Assembly (NCBI GenBank): GCA_023390335.1
Contig: JAEWCZ010000053.1
Location: 124,001-188,000 of the forward strand
DNA from: Bacillota bacterium
Lineage (GTDB): Bacteria; Bacillota; Clostridia; Acetivibrionales; DSM-1351
Length of the DNA stretch: 64,000 nucleotides
Direction: 5' to 3'
The translations under genes and the position numbers were made by a program. Every line of letters starts with the position of its first letter. Position 1 is the stretch's first letter. The notes under the pieces were generated by a model. It ran no database searches. It saw nothing but the letters and a program-made list of their open reading frames with translations, and was not told the origin of the DNA. Positions 16,220 through 24,807 of this stretch are shown here, one piece after another.

Positions 16220-18901
16220 GTGCAGATTCAAAGCATTTATTGCTTTAAAGGAAGGAATATATATAGTCATCGGCCCGTAATCCGTATGGTAGTGGATATT
16301 GGAAAATATGAAGAAGGACCTACAAAGGACATACCGGGATTCAATAAAAAACTTCTCGAATTTTTCCCTGAAATAGCTGAACACACCTGCGGTTTAGGAT
16401 ATGTAGGAGGATTCGGTGAGAGATTAGCTGAAGGAACATATATGGGGCACGTAGCTGAACATTTGATAATAGCAATTCAGAATAGGTTTGGCTACTATGT
16501 AAAATACGGAAAAACGAGACAAATTGGGAACACATCAAAATATTATATAATTTATGAATACAGCAACGAAACATTTGCATTAGAGTGCGGCAGAAAGGCA
16601 ATAGAAATAGTCGAAGCCTTTGCGGAAGGAAATCCAATAGATATAGAAAAAACGATGATAGAATTGAAATATATATCATCAGATACAGACATGGGCCCGA
16701 GTACTAAAGCTATTTATATAGCTGCAAAAAGAAGAGGAATTCCGGTAACTAGAATCGGAGACGGAAGTATTCTCAGACTTGGCTACGGAAAGTACACAAG
16801 GATAATTCAAGCATCACTCACAGACGGATCAAGCTGTATAGCTGTAGATATTGCTTCCGACAAACAGATGACCAAAAAACTTTTAATGGATAACAATATA
16901 CCCGTACCATATGGAGTTGTTATACGGACAGAACAGGAAGCTCTTGAAGCGGTGTCAAAGGTAGGGTACCCTCTGGTAGTCAAGCCGATAGATTCTAATC
17001 AGGGGAAAGGAGTCACTGTAAATATTTGTTCTGAGGATAAAATCAGGGCTGCGGTTACTGAAGCACGTAAATATTCAAAAAAAATTATAGTTGAAAAATA
17101 CGTTAGCGGTAAGGATTATCGGGTACTTATTGTAGGAGGAAAAGTCTGTGCTGTTTCCGAACGGAGACCTCCAAGAGTGACAGGTGATGGAATTAGTACC
17201 ATAGCACAGCTTGTAGAATATGAGAATGCTAATCCCCTAAGGGGCGAAGATCATGAAAAGCCGTTGACACTTATTAAACTGGACGAAATATCAATAAACT
17301 ATCTCAAGACCCAAGGGTATTCACCGGATACCATTTTAAAACCCGGGCAAACAGTGAATCTCAGGCAGAACGGAAATATCAGTACAGGAGGAACAGCCAA
17401 AAACTGTACAAGAGAAATACATCCCAAAAACGCACAGTATGCAATCGCTGCTGCAAAAGTTATGGGTCTTGATATAGCAGGAATAGACTTTTCCGCGCAG
17501 GATATTTCTATTCCTATTGATAACAACCGGGGTGCAATAATAGAAGTAAATGCAGCACCAGGCCTTAGAATGCATCTTCATCCCACCGAGGGAGAATCGG
17601 TAAATGTTGCAGATGCTATACTTGATATGATGTATCCGCCCGACAAACCGCTCAGTATACCTATTGCGGCGGTTACAGGAACAAACGGTAAAACCACAAC
17701 AACGAGACTTATGAGACACACTCTTTCACTTATGGGACACAACGTGGGTATGACGTCAACAAGCGGCATTTATATCGGCGATGAATGTGTTCAGAAGGGT
17801 GATAATACCGGACCTGTCAGCGCAGAAGTTATATTGTCTAACAAGGATGTTGATATTGCAGTTCTGGAAACAGCCAGAGGTGGAATAGTCCGCAGGGGAT
17901 TGGGATATGATCTTGCAGATGTAGGCGTTCTTATTAATATAAGTGACGACCATCTGGGAATAGACGGGATAAATACCTTGGAGGATCTTGCTAAAACCAA
18001 GGCCCTTGTGGTTGAAGCAGTAAAACACGACGGATATGCTGTATTAAATGCCGATGACAGTATGACGCCTTATGTATTGGAAAGGACTCGCAGCAATGTC
18101 ATAATGTTCAGCAGAGGTATATCAAACCCTGTATTTAAAAGGCATTACAGAAATCCGAGAAATATAGCTGTATACGTAAGGGACGGCTATATATGGATTC
18201 AAAGAAACAACAGAAAGCTTCCTCTTATGAGTTTAGAGGACATTCCTATTACTTTTGGAGGAATAGTTGACTGTAATATAGAGAACTCACTAGCTGCCAT
18301 ATCGGCGCTCATCGGGCTCAATGTGCCATTGGACATAATTGTGAAAGGCATGAGTACGTTCCAGCCAGATACTGAACTTAATCCCGGTAGATTTAACATT
18401 TTTGACATGGGAACATTCAAAGTTATGATAGATTACAGTCACAACATAGCAGGATATTCTGCTGTAGTAAAGTTCATGCAAAGGGTAAAGGCAAAAAGGC
18501 TGGTAGGAATAATAGGAATGCCGGGAGACAGGCAGGATTCAAACTTGAAGGAGGTTGGTGAGCTTTGTGCAAACTCCTTTCAAAGGATTTATATAAAGGA
18601 AGATATTGACCTGAGAGGCCGAAGACGTGGAGAAGTAGCGGACATATTCGAACAGAGTATAATTAATGCCGGGGCAAAGAGAGAGAATGTGGAAATAATA
18701 TACAGTGAAACCGAGGCACTTGAAAAAGCTATGCTCGATGCCCAACCAGGGGATTTGATAGCTTTGTTCTATGAAGAATTCGATCCGGCCATCCAGGTGA
18801 TAAACAGGTTTAAAAAAGAGCAGGAACATGCAAATAAGCTACTTGAAGGCAGTTTGAATGCAACTATAGAAAATATTGAGCAATTAAGTACAAAATTATA
18901 A
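16220..18901 (+). CDS. cphA: Cyanophycin synthetase
   Basis: An 893-residue enzyme that polymerises aspartate and arginine into cyanophycin using ATP. Domains: an N-terminal region (about 1-160, with GHVAEHLIIA), an ATP-grasp domain (about 215-480, with YPLVVKPIDSNQGKGV, IVEKYVSGKDYRVL and IIEVNAAPGLRMH), and a Mur-ligase-like domain (about 485-880, with P-loop AVTGTNGKTTTTRLM, ETARGGIVRRGL and the late DYSHNIAGY motif). The full length and intact P-loop fit the primer-extending CphA1 type. The start is GTG 16220, 9 nt after AGGAGG. A hairpin follows. Confidence 0.96.
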   Translation: MQIQSIYCFKGRNIYSHRPVIRMVVDIGKYEEGPTKDIPGFNKKLLEFFPEIAEHTCGLGYVGGFGERLAEGTYMGHVAEHLIIAIQNRFGYYVKYGKTRQIGNTSKYYIIYEYSNETFALECGRKAIEIVEAFAEGNPIDIEKTMIELKYISSDTDMGPSTKAIYIAAKRRGIPVTRIGDGSILRLGYGKYTRIIQASLTDGSSCIAVDIASDKQMTKKLLMDNNIPVPYGVVIRTEQEALEAVSKVGYPLVVKPIDSNQGKGVTVNICSEDKIRAAVTEARKYSKKIIVEKYVSGKDYRVLIVGGKVCAVSERRPPRVTGDGISTIAQLVEYENANPLRGEDHEKPLTLIKLDEISINYLKTQGYSPDTILKPGQTVNLRQNGNISTGGTAKNCTREIHPKNAQYAIAAAKVMGLDIAGIDFSAQDISIPIDNNRGAIIEVNAAPGLRMHLHPTEGESVNVADAILDMMYPPDKPLSIPIAAVTGTNGKTTTTRLMRHTLSLMGHNVGMTSTSGIYIGDECVQKGDNTGPVSAEVILSNKDVDIAVLETARGGIVRRGLGYDLADVGVLINISDDHLGIDGINTLEDLAKTKALVVEAVKHDGYAVLNADDSMTPYVLERTRSNVIMFSRGISNPVFKRHYRNPRNIAVYVRDGYIWIQRNNRKLPLMSLEDIPITFGGIVDCNIENSLAAISALIGLNVPLDIIVKGMSTFQPDTELNPGRFNIFDMGTFKVMIDYSHNIAGYSAVVKFMQRVKAKRLVGIIGMPGDRQDSNLKEVGELCANSFQRIYIKEDIDLRGRRRGEVADIFEQSIINAGAKRENVEIIYSETEALEKAMLDAQPGDLIALFYEEFDPAIQVINRFKKEQEHANKLLEGSLNATIENIEQLSTKL

Positions 18902-18910
18902 GGATTCACA

Positions 18911-18965
18911 GGGGTTGTTGCAAAATAAAAGTTGTCAAAGATAAAACTAATTTTGTGGCAACCCC
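18911..18965 (+). terminator. Hairpin after cphA
   Basis: GGGGTTGTTGCAAAAT pairs with ATTTTGTGGCAACCCC (with G-U pairs) around a 23-nt loop. The T-run after it is short, so it is a plausible but weak terminator. Confidence 0.6.
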
Positions 18966-19081
18966 TTAATTCTCCAGACATTTCTAAAACATATCCTTCC
19001 CATAACAGAACGTATATGGTAGAATTTAAAAAAATGTAATAATAATGGATTGGTCTTTTCGTTTATTATATGGAGGATAAA

Positions 19082-19708
19082 ATGCCTGAGGTTTATTATT
19101 ATGTGAGCTCTGATAAAGTATCTGATATAATTGACTGCGGTTTAAAACTGTCAGCTTTCTTTGACAAGGAGGTAATGATAGACGGGGATATTCAGCAGTG
19201 TTTTACAGGTCTTATAAACCCAAGGGATGACATGAATTCATACAATTCAGAATCACTTACCTGTATAAAGATAAATGTCAGAAGCGATAAATGTTATGTT
19301 GCAGACAGATTTGTTTACGAGACTATAAAAGAAAAGCCTGAGAACCTTGAATTATATAATAAATCAATTATTCCACTTGAACAATATATTTTTGGTACTT
19401 ACCGTAAACCGGAATGTCTTATTACCTCGACCATATTGGCAGGAGAAGCTGCCAGAGTTGACAACTGCATGGATTTACCCGTTATTTATGGAAATTCCGA
19501 GAATTTGTACATAAACAATATTTTAAATGATTTTAGAGAACAATATGATAATTTTGATGACTACCTTTTGTACAGCTTATTTAGCAACCTTGCAGACCTT
19601 GGTAAAGTTGATACAATAAAAAGCAGTGACGGCGGGAAAGAAGTTTTTATAACCGAAACAGGCCAAATATACTGTATAAGAAAGCCGGAATTACACAAAA
19701 TTTTTTAG
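19082..19708 (+). CDS. Conserved-looking protein of unknown function
   Basis: A 208-residue soluble acidic protein with no signal peptide and no membrane segment. I start at ATG 19082 because GGAGG lies 5 nt upstream; the in-frame ATG at 19070 overlaps that site. Visible features are VYYYVSSDKVSDIIDCGLKL near the N-terminus, LTSTILAGEAARVDN-like residues in the middle, and ETGQIYCIRKPEL near the end. I do not recognise a family. birA begins 13 nt downstream, which suggests co-transcription but does not give a function. Confidence 0.7.
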   Translation: MPEVYYYVSSDKVSDIIDCGLKLSAFFDKEVMIDGDIQQCFTGLINPRDDMNSYNSESLTCIKINVRSDKCYVADRFVYETIKEKPENLELYNKSIIPLEQYIFGTYRKPECLITSTILAGEAARVDNCMDLPVIYGNSENLYINNILNDFREQYDNFDDYLLYSLFSNLADLGKVDTIKSSDGGKEVFITETGQIYCIRKPELHKIF

Positions 19709-19721
19709 TAAGAGGTTCCAT

Positions 19722-20702
19722 GTGAAAAATCAGATTTTGAAAATACTTAGAGCACAAGACCAATATATTTCTGGGGAGGATATAAGCAAAGCTTTGAATG
19801 TCTCCAGAACTGCAGTTTGGAAACATATAAACGAATTGAGAAAAGACGGTTATATTATAGAGTCGTCATCAAAAAAAGGATATAGATTTATTGAGGCTCC
19901 GGATATACTGGACAGGAGAGAAATTAATATTCCCCAGGGACAGTTGATTGGAGGTAATATTCAGCACTTTGAGGAAATAGATTCCACAAATAAATTTGCC
20001 AAAAAGATTGCAAATGAAGGTTGTGCCCATGGAACGGTTGTTGTAGCAGACAGACAGACAATGGGACGGGGTAGGATAGGAAGAGAGTGGCAGTCTGATA
20101 CCTCAGATGGATTATGGTTCACCATAGTTTTAAGACCAGACCTTGAACCTGAAAATATACAGGTAATAACTCTTGCGGCTTCAGTTGCGGTAGTGGAAGC
20201 CATAAAGGAAACGGAAGGAATAGTTTGCGGAATAAAATGGCCTAATGATATAATATTAGATGGCAAAAAACTCGGAGGTATTCTCACTGAGTTAAGTGCT
20301 GAGCCGGGACATGTAAACTATATTGTTGTCGGTATAGGAATAAATGCAAATCAGGATTCTGAAATCTTTGATTATGAGATACGGCAAAAGGCAATTTCAT
20401 TAAAAATGCATAAAGGCGAGACTATATCAAGGTCTAATTTGTTAGCTAGTATACTAGTCAATTTTGAAAAAATATATAAGAGCGTGCTACTTGGAAAAAA
20501 TAAGGATATAATAGATAAATGGACGGATTATTCGGTCACCATAGGCAAGGAAGTAAAGGTTGCTTACAGGGATGTAGAATATATTGGAACAGCCCAATCC
20601 ATTGCATATGACGGGAAACTTATTGTAAAATGTAAAGATGGAGTTATCAGGGAAATATCAGCAGGTGAGATTCAGGTAAGGGGCTTGCTGGGATATACAT
20701 AG
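19722..20702 (+). CDS. birA: Bifunctional biotin ligase / biotin repressor
   Basis: A 326-residue BirA. The N-terminal helix-turn-helix (about residues 1-55, SGEDISKALNVSRTAVWKHI) would bind biotin operators. The central ligase domain has EIDSTNKFAKK, the biotin-AMP loop GRGRIGREWQS and KWPNDIILDGKKLGGILTE. A C-terminal SH3-like domain completes it. It attaches biotin to carboxylase carrier proteins in the cytoplasm and represses biotin genes. The start is GTG 19722. A BirA operator was not seen in the window. Confidence 0.95.
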   Translation: MKNQILKILRAQDQYISGEDISKALNVSRTAVWKHINELRKDGYIIESSSKKGYRFIEAPDILDRREINIPQGQLIGGNIQHFEEIDSTNKFAKKIANEGCAHGTVVVADRQTMGRGRIGREWQSDTSDGLWFTIVLRPDLEPENIQVITLAASVAVVEAIKETEGIVCGIKWPNDIILDGKKLGGILTELSAEPGHVNYIVVGIGINANQDSEIFDYEIRQKAISLKMHKGETISRSNLLASILVNFEKIYKSVLLGKNKDIIDKWTDYSVTIGKEVKVAYRDVEYIGTAQSIAYDGKLIVKCKDGVIREISAGEIQVRGLLGYT

Positions 20703-20735
20703 TGCTTAGCAAATATGGCAAGGAGGATTTTATCA

Positions 20736-21227
20736 TTGGTTAAGAAGAATGAATACCCGAGAAAAAATTACGTAAAGGATGATGGACAGGCCGGGCAACA
20801 TACAACGCAACCTGTACAACAACAAAAGGCATATCAGAAGGATGGAGACACACATCACAAAGAGAGTCATGTAAGAAGTACCAGGCCTCCCAGAGACCAG
20901 CAAAGAGAAGGTTATCAGCCAAGGGAAAACAATCCGCAAAAGAGGGATTTTACTCCTAGGGAAAATAACCAGAAAGATAATACAAGCAGGGAGCCATCAG
21001 CAACTAAGGACACTCAGCACAGAGAAAATAATTATCAGAGAAACTATCACCGGGATAATTATCAAGGAAGAGAAAATAGAGAACCTTATAAACAGCATTT
21101 TCAGAGACCTGTTATCAAACCCCGTGCAGAGGAAACTGTTGAAGATATTGCCAATGATATAATAAGAATACAAAAAGAAATAGACCTTGAGTTGAAAGAA
21201 ATAAGGAGTATGAGGCTTGGAGTTTAG
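20736..21227 (+). CDS. Low-complexity, probably disordered hydrophilic protein
   Basis: About 163 residues, rich in Arg, Gln, Asn, Glu and Pro. A repeated unit PRENN occurs in GYQPRENNPQKR and DFTPRENNQKDN, followed by HRENN- and HRDN-like variants. The last 30 residues (DIANDIIRIQKEIDLELKEI) should form a helix or short coiled coil. I prefer TTG 20736, with AAGGAGG at 20719-20725, over ATG 20715, which overlaps that site. It lies between birA and coaX with short gaps. No family recognised; it may bind nucleic acid or a protein partner. Confidence 0.65.
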   Translation: MVKKNEYPRKNYVKDDGQAGQHTTQPVQQQKAYQKDGDTHHKESHVRSTRPPRDQQREGYQPRENNPQKRDFTPRENNQKDNTSREPSATKDTQHRENNYQRNYHRDNYQGRENREPYKQHFQRPVIKPRAEETVEDIANDIIRIQKEIDLELKEIRSMRLGV

Positions 21228-21247
21228 CCTTATTATCTGGAGGAAAT

Positions 21248-22015
21248 ATGGTTTTAGTAGTCGATGTCGGAAATACCCATATTGTAATGGGTGTATTTGA
21301 AGACAAAAAGTTGCTTGCAAGCTGGAGGCTTGGTACCAATAAAGAAAGAACATCAGATGAACTTGGAATGTTGATTCTTGGGTTGTTTAACCATGAAAAG
21401 CTGTCAGTAGATAGGGTTAAGGCAGTAATTGTTGCATCTGTTGTACCCCCGATTATGTATACGCTGGAACATGCCATAAAAAAATATGTAAACACTCAGC
21501 CCATGATTATAGGGCCCGGTACAAAAACAGGAATTAATATCAGATGTCAGAATCCAAAGGAAGTGGGTGCCGACAGGATAGTAAATGCTGTAGCGGGTTT
21601 TGAACTGTACGGCGGTCCCCTTATTATTGTAGATATGGGCACGGCCACTACTTTCTGCGCAATATCGGGAAAGGGAGAATATCTGGGTGGTGTTATATGT
21701 CCCGGAGTTAAGATAAGTGCGGAGGCACTGTATCAAAAGGCTGCAAAATTGCCAAGGATTGACCTGGTAAAGCCTGAGAGCGTTATCGGAAAGAATACGG
21801 TTTCCAGTATGCAGTCAGGAGTTTTCTATGGATATGTGGGTCAGGTTGATTATATTGTAAATAGAATGAAGAATGAAATGAACGAAGGAAATGTACAGGT
21901 TATTGCAACAGGAGGTCTTTCAAGGCTGATAGCTGAGGAATCAATAACCATAAATGCCGTGAATCCTACTCTTACCCTAGAGGGTCTTAGGTTAATATAC
22001 GAAAGAAATATATAA
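21248..22015 (+). CDS. coaX: Type III pantothenate kinase
   Basis: A 255-residue enzyme of the ASKHA fold that phosphorylates pantothenate, the first step of coenzyme A synthesis. It shows the N-terminal phosphate motif VVDVGNTHIVMG, GADRIVNAVAG, the second phosphate motif IVDMGTATTF and ATGGLSRLIA near the end. Type III kinases are not feedback-inhibited by CoA. A GGAGG site precedes ATG 21248. A terminator follows. Confidence 0.95.
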   Translation: MVLVVDVGNTHIVMGVFEDKKLLASWRLGTNKERTSDELGMLILGLFNHEKLSVDRVKAVIVASVVPPIMYTLEHAIKKYVNTQPMIIGPGTKTGINIRCQNPKEVGADRIVNAVAGFELYGGPLIIVDMGTATTFCAISGKGEYLGGVICPGVKISAEALYQKAAKLPRIDLVKPESVIGKNTVSSMQSGVFYGYVGQVDYIVNRMKNEMNEGNVQVIATGGLSRLIAEESITINAVNPTLTLEGLRLIYERNI

Positions 22016-22021
22016 ATGATT

Positions 22022-22048
22022 AAAAGACATTTTAGGATGTCTTTTTTT
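22022..22048 (+). terminator. Terminator after coaX
   Basis: AAAAGACAT / ATGTCTTTTTTT forms a short hairpin with a six-base loop and a seven-T run. Confidence 0.85.
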
Positions 22049-22244
22049 GTATTTAACATTATTTTGTATACATATAGAGTAATTATGGCTAAAAATATTT
22101 GATTTGGCCACAATAATTGATGTATTCTTAAAAATTCGAGATATTTTGGAATAGAAATCTAAAAAAAAAGGAAAAATTATGTTTGTATATTAAAACATAT
22201 TGTGTTACGCTAATAGCAATTGTGAAAAATATGGAGGGATTTTA

Positions 22245-23177
22245 ATGGGTTTTAAAGTTGCGATTATAGGAGCAGGATTTGTTGGAGCATCAGCTGCGTA
22301 TGCGATGTCTATTAACAATTTGGTTTCTGAATTGGTGTTAATTGATGTAAATAAAGAGAAAGCTTATGGCGAAGCTCTTGACATCAGCCATGGCTTATCA
22401 TTTGCAGGAAATATGACAATTTATTCTGGTGACTATTCAGATGTTAAAGATTGTGATGTTATAGTTGTAACTGCAGGTGCAGCAAGAAAGCCAGGCGAAA
22501 CACGTTTGGATCTTGCTAAGAAGAACACTATGATAATGAAAAGCATAGTTACTGAACTTATGAAACACTACAATAAGGGTGTAATAGTAAGTGTATCAAA
22601 TCCTGTTGACGTATTGGCATACATGACTCAAAAGTGGTCAGGATTACCTGCAAATAAAGTAATCGGATCAGGTACAGTTCTTGACAGTGCAAGATTAAGA
22701 ACTCACATTAGCCAAGCATTGGATGTAGATATAGCTAACGTTCACGGTTATATCGTTGGTGAACACGGTGATTCTCAATTGCCATTGTGGAGTGCAACTC
22801 ATATCGCAGGCATACCATTTGATGAATATGTAAAAATTAACGGCTTAAACATTGACAAGGATGCTCTTTTCACTGAAGTAAAAGTAGGTGGAGCAACTAT
22901 TATAAAGAATAAGGGAGCAACTTACTATGGTATAGCTCTTTCAATCAACAGAATAGTTGAATCCATCTTAAAGGACTTCAATACTATCATGCCTGTTGGT
23001 ACTGTTCTTGACGGACAATACGGAATAAAGGATGTTTTAGTAAACGTTCCTACAATAGTTGGCGGTAACGGAGCAGAAAAAGTTCTCGAATTGAACATTT
23101 CAGATGCAGAATTACAACTTCTGAAGCATTCAGCTGAGCAGATTAAAGCAGTTATTGACGAAGTTAAAGATCTATAA
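22245..23177 (+). CDS. mdh: Malate dehydrogenase of the lactate-dehydrogenase-like type
   Basis: A 310-residue NAD-dependent 2-hydroxyacid dehydrogenase with IIGAGFVGASAA (Rossmann), GETRLDL (substrate-binding Arg87) and the catalytic His in GEHGDSQLP. The residue before KPGE, which sets substrate choice, is Arg81 (GAARKPGETR). Lactate dehydrogenases carry Gln here and malate dehydrogenases carry Arg, so I call malate dehydrogenase. Malic enzyme follows directly, as in cellulolytic clostridia. Together they would turn oxaloacetate into pyruvate by way of malate. The start is ATG 22245, with GGAGGG upstream. A lactate dehydrogenase is the alternative. Confidence 0.8.
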   Translation: MGFKVAIIGAGFVGASAAYAMSINNLVSELVLIDVNKEKAYGEALDISHGLSFAGNMTIYSGDYSDVKDCDVIVVTAGAARKPGETRLDLAKKNTMIMKSIVTELMKHYNKGVIVSVSNPVDVLAYMTQKWSGLPANKVIGSGTVLDSARLRTHISQALDVDIANVHGYIVGEHGDSQLPLWSATHIAGIPFDEYVKINGLNIDKDALFTEVKVGGATIIKNKGATYYGIALSINRIVESILKDFNTIMPVGTVLDGQYGIKDVLVNVPTIVGGNGAEKVLELNISDAELQLLKHSAEQIKAVIDEVKDL

Positions 23178-23223
23178 GTTGTAAAATTGGACAAGTATTT
23201 TAACAAAAAGAGTCAAAAATAGG

Positions 23224-23252
23224 TTGTGAAAGATTTCACAATAGTGTAAAAT
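23224..23252 (+). promoter_or_regulatory. Rex box over a promoter of the malic enzyme gene
   Basis: TTGTGAAAGATTTCACAA at 23224-23241 is a perfect match to the Rex operator TTGTGAA-N4-TTCACAA. A promoter overlaps it: -35 TTGTGA (23224-23229), a 17-nt spacer and -10 TAAAAT (23247-23252). Rex would block this promoter when NADH is low. Confidence 0.8.
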
Positions 23253-23260
23253 TAAGAGGA

Positions 23261-23307
23261 ACAAATAAACATACTTAATCCTTTCGATAGAAGTATCGTT
23301 TATTTGT
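23261..23307 (+). other. Long hairpin in the malic enzyme mRNA leader
   Basis: ACAAATAAACATACTT (23261-23276) pairs with AAGTATCGTTTATTTGT (23291-23307) through 16 bp with one bulged C and a 14-nt loop. It begins just after the predicted transcription start and has no T-run after it. A stabilising or regulatory 5' leader structure is more likely than a terminator. Confidence 0.6.
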
Positions 23308-23365
23308 TTCTTGCATTAAGAAAAAAACGACATATTTTACTATTAAACGTTTGGAGGAATATCAA

Positions 23366-24541
23366 ATGGGTACTATTTATGAGGATTCACTTAAAGCCCA
23401 CGAAGAGTGGCAGGGAAAAATAGAAGTTGTATGTAAGGCTCCTTTAAAGGATAAAAGAGATCTTTCATTAGCTTATTCACCGGGAGTAGCTCAACCATGT
23501 CTCGAAATTCAGAAAGACGTTGAGAACTCTTACAAATATACTAGAAGACACAATCTTGTAGCGGTTATCACTGACGGTACAGCTGTACTTGGTTTGGGAG
23601 ATATCGGACCAGAAGCAGGTATGCCTGTTATGGAAGGTAAATGCTGCTTGTTCAAAACTTTTGGCGATGTTGACGCATTCCCTCTTTGTATAAAGTCAAA
23701 AGATGTTGATACTATAGTTGAAACTGTAAAATTACTTGCAGGAAGCTTCGGTGGCGTAAATCTTGAAGATATTGCTGCTCCAAGATGCTTTGAAATAGAA
23801 GAGAGATTAAAGAAGGAAACAGATATTCCTATATTCCACGATGACCAACATGGTACTGCAATAGTTACTGCTGCAGGTCTTATCAATGCATTAAAGGTTG
23901 TTGGTAAGAAGATGGAAGATATATCAATAGTTGTAAACGGAGCAGGTGCTGCCGCTATAGCTATTACAAAGCTTCTTTTCTCAATGGGATTAAGAAAAGT
24001 TGTTCTCTGCGATACAAAGGGTGTTATATATGAAGGCAGAGATAACCTCAACCCAATTAAAGCTGAAATGGCTAAAATCACTAACCTCGAAGGTAAGAGA
24101 GGTTTATTGAAGGATGTTATGGTTGGAGCAGACGTATTTATCGGAGTTTCAGCAGCAGGAACTGTAACAAAAGATATGGTTAAGTCTATGGCAAAAGATC
24201 CAATAATATTTGCTCAAGCTAACCCAACTCCAGAAATTATGCCTGAGGAAGCTCTTGAAGCAGGTGCTGCTGTTGTTGGAACAGGCCGTTCAGATTATCC
24301 AAATCAGGTTAATAACGTTCTTGCATTCCCTGGTATCTTCAGGGGTACTTTTGATGTGGGAGCTCGTGAAATAAATGATGAAATGAAGATAGCTGCTGCA
24401 TATGCAATCGCTGGACTTGTTGGCGATGAAGAAAGAAATGCAGAGTATGTAATTCCAGCTCCATTTGATCCAAGAGTTGCAAAAGAAGTTTCAGCGGCAG
24501 TTGCTGAAGCAGCTAGAAAATCTGGTGTAGCTAGAAAGTAA
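23366..24541 (+). CDS. Malic enzyme (malate to pyruvate, NAD(P)-dependent)
   Basis: A 391-residue short-form malic enzyme that decarboxylates malate to pyruvate with reduction of NAD(P). It shows LSLAYSPGVAQPC near the N-terminus, FHDDQHGTAIVTAAGLINAL for metal and substrate, and VVNGAGAAAIAITKLL for the nucleotide. The C-terminal ACT or phosphotransacetylase extensions of longer forms are absent. The start is ATG 23366, with GGAGG at 23352-23356. mdh lies upstream, a Rex box and leader hairpin lie between, and a terminator follows. Cofactor preference cannot be read here. Confidence 0.92.
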   Translation: MGTIYEDSLKAHEEWQGKIEVVCKAPLKDKRDLSLAYSPGVAQPCLEIQKDVENSYKYTRRHNLVAVITDGTAVLGLGDIGPEAGMPVMEGKCCLFKTFGDVDAFPLCIKSKDVDTIVETVKLLAGSFGGVNLEDIAAPRCFEIEERLKKETDIPIFHDDQHGTAIVTAAGLINALKVVGKKMEDISIVVNGAGAAAIAITKLLFSMGLRKVVLCDTKGVIYEGRDNLNPIKAEMAKITNLEGKRGLLKDVMVGADVFIGVSAAGTVTKDMVKSMAKDPIIFAQANPTPEIMPEEALEAGAAVVGTGRSDYPNQVNNVLAFPGIFRGTFDVGAREINDEMKIAAAYAIAGLVGDEERNAEYVIPAPFDPRVAKEVSAAVAEAARKSGVARK

Positions 24542-24557
24542 TTTTGTACATGAAGAT

Positions 24558-24591
24558 AAAAGACTGCCTTATTTAAGAGGCAGTCTTTTTT
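24558..24591 (+). terminator. Terminator after malic enzyme
   Basis: AAAAGACTGCCT / AGGCAGTCTTTTTT forms a 12-bp stem with an 8-nt loop and a T-run. Confidence 0.92.
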
Positions 24592-24675
24592 GCGCTATAG
24601 TAGAAAACTCAATACTTCTGACTATTTATTTTACTTATTTAGTTAAAATGTATATGATCTGATTAAAAGTGAGTA

Positions 24676-24704
24676 TTGATTGAAATAGGTATATTACCTA
24701 TAAT
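24676..24704 (+). promoter_or_regulatory. uxuB promoter with palindromic operator
   Basis: -35 TTGATT (24676-24681), a 17-nt spacer and -10 TATAAT (24699-24704). The spacer and -10 hold the inverted repeat ATAGGTA-TAT-TACCTAT (24685-24701), which suits a dimeric repressor, perhaps of the GntR/UxuR or LacI type. The leader to the start is about 100 nt. Confidence 0.7.
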
Positions 24705-24807
24705 GATGACGAAGAAGTTGATAGCATTTTATCCCTGACGAATTTCTAGCCAAAGTTCGGTATGGGATATTTTATTTAACTTTTAAACTTTGGGGGAGGA
24801 AATACAT

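Noticed and set aside
17336..17719. 127-residue minus-strand frame inside cphA
   Set aside because: It is cysteine- and tyrosine-rich antisense translation of a conserved enzyme domain, with no ribosome binding site.
22245..23177. Naming the dehydrogenase L-lactate dehydrogenase
   Set aside because: The overall fold fits, but the specificity residue before KPGE is Arg rather than Gln, and malic enzyme follows.
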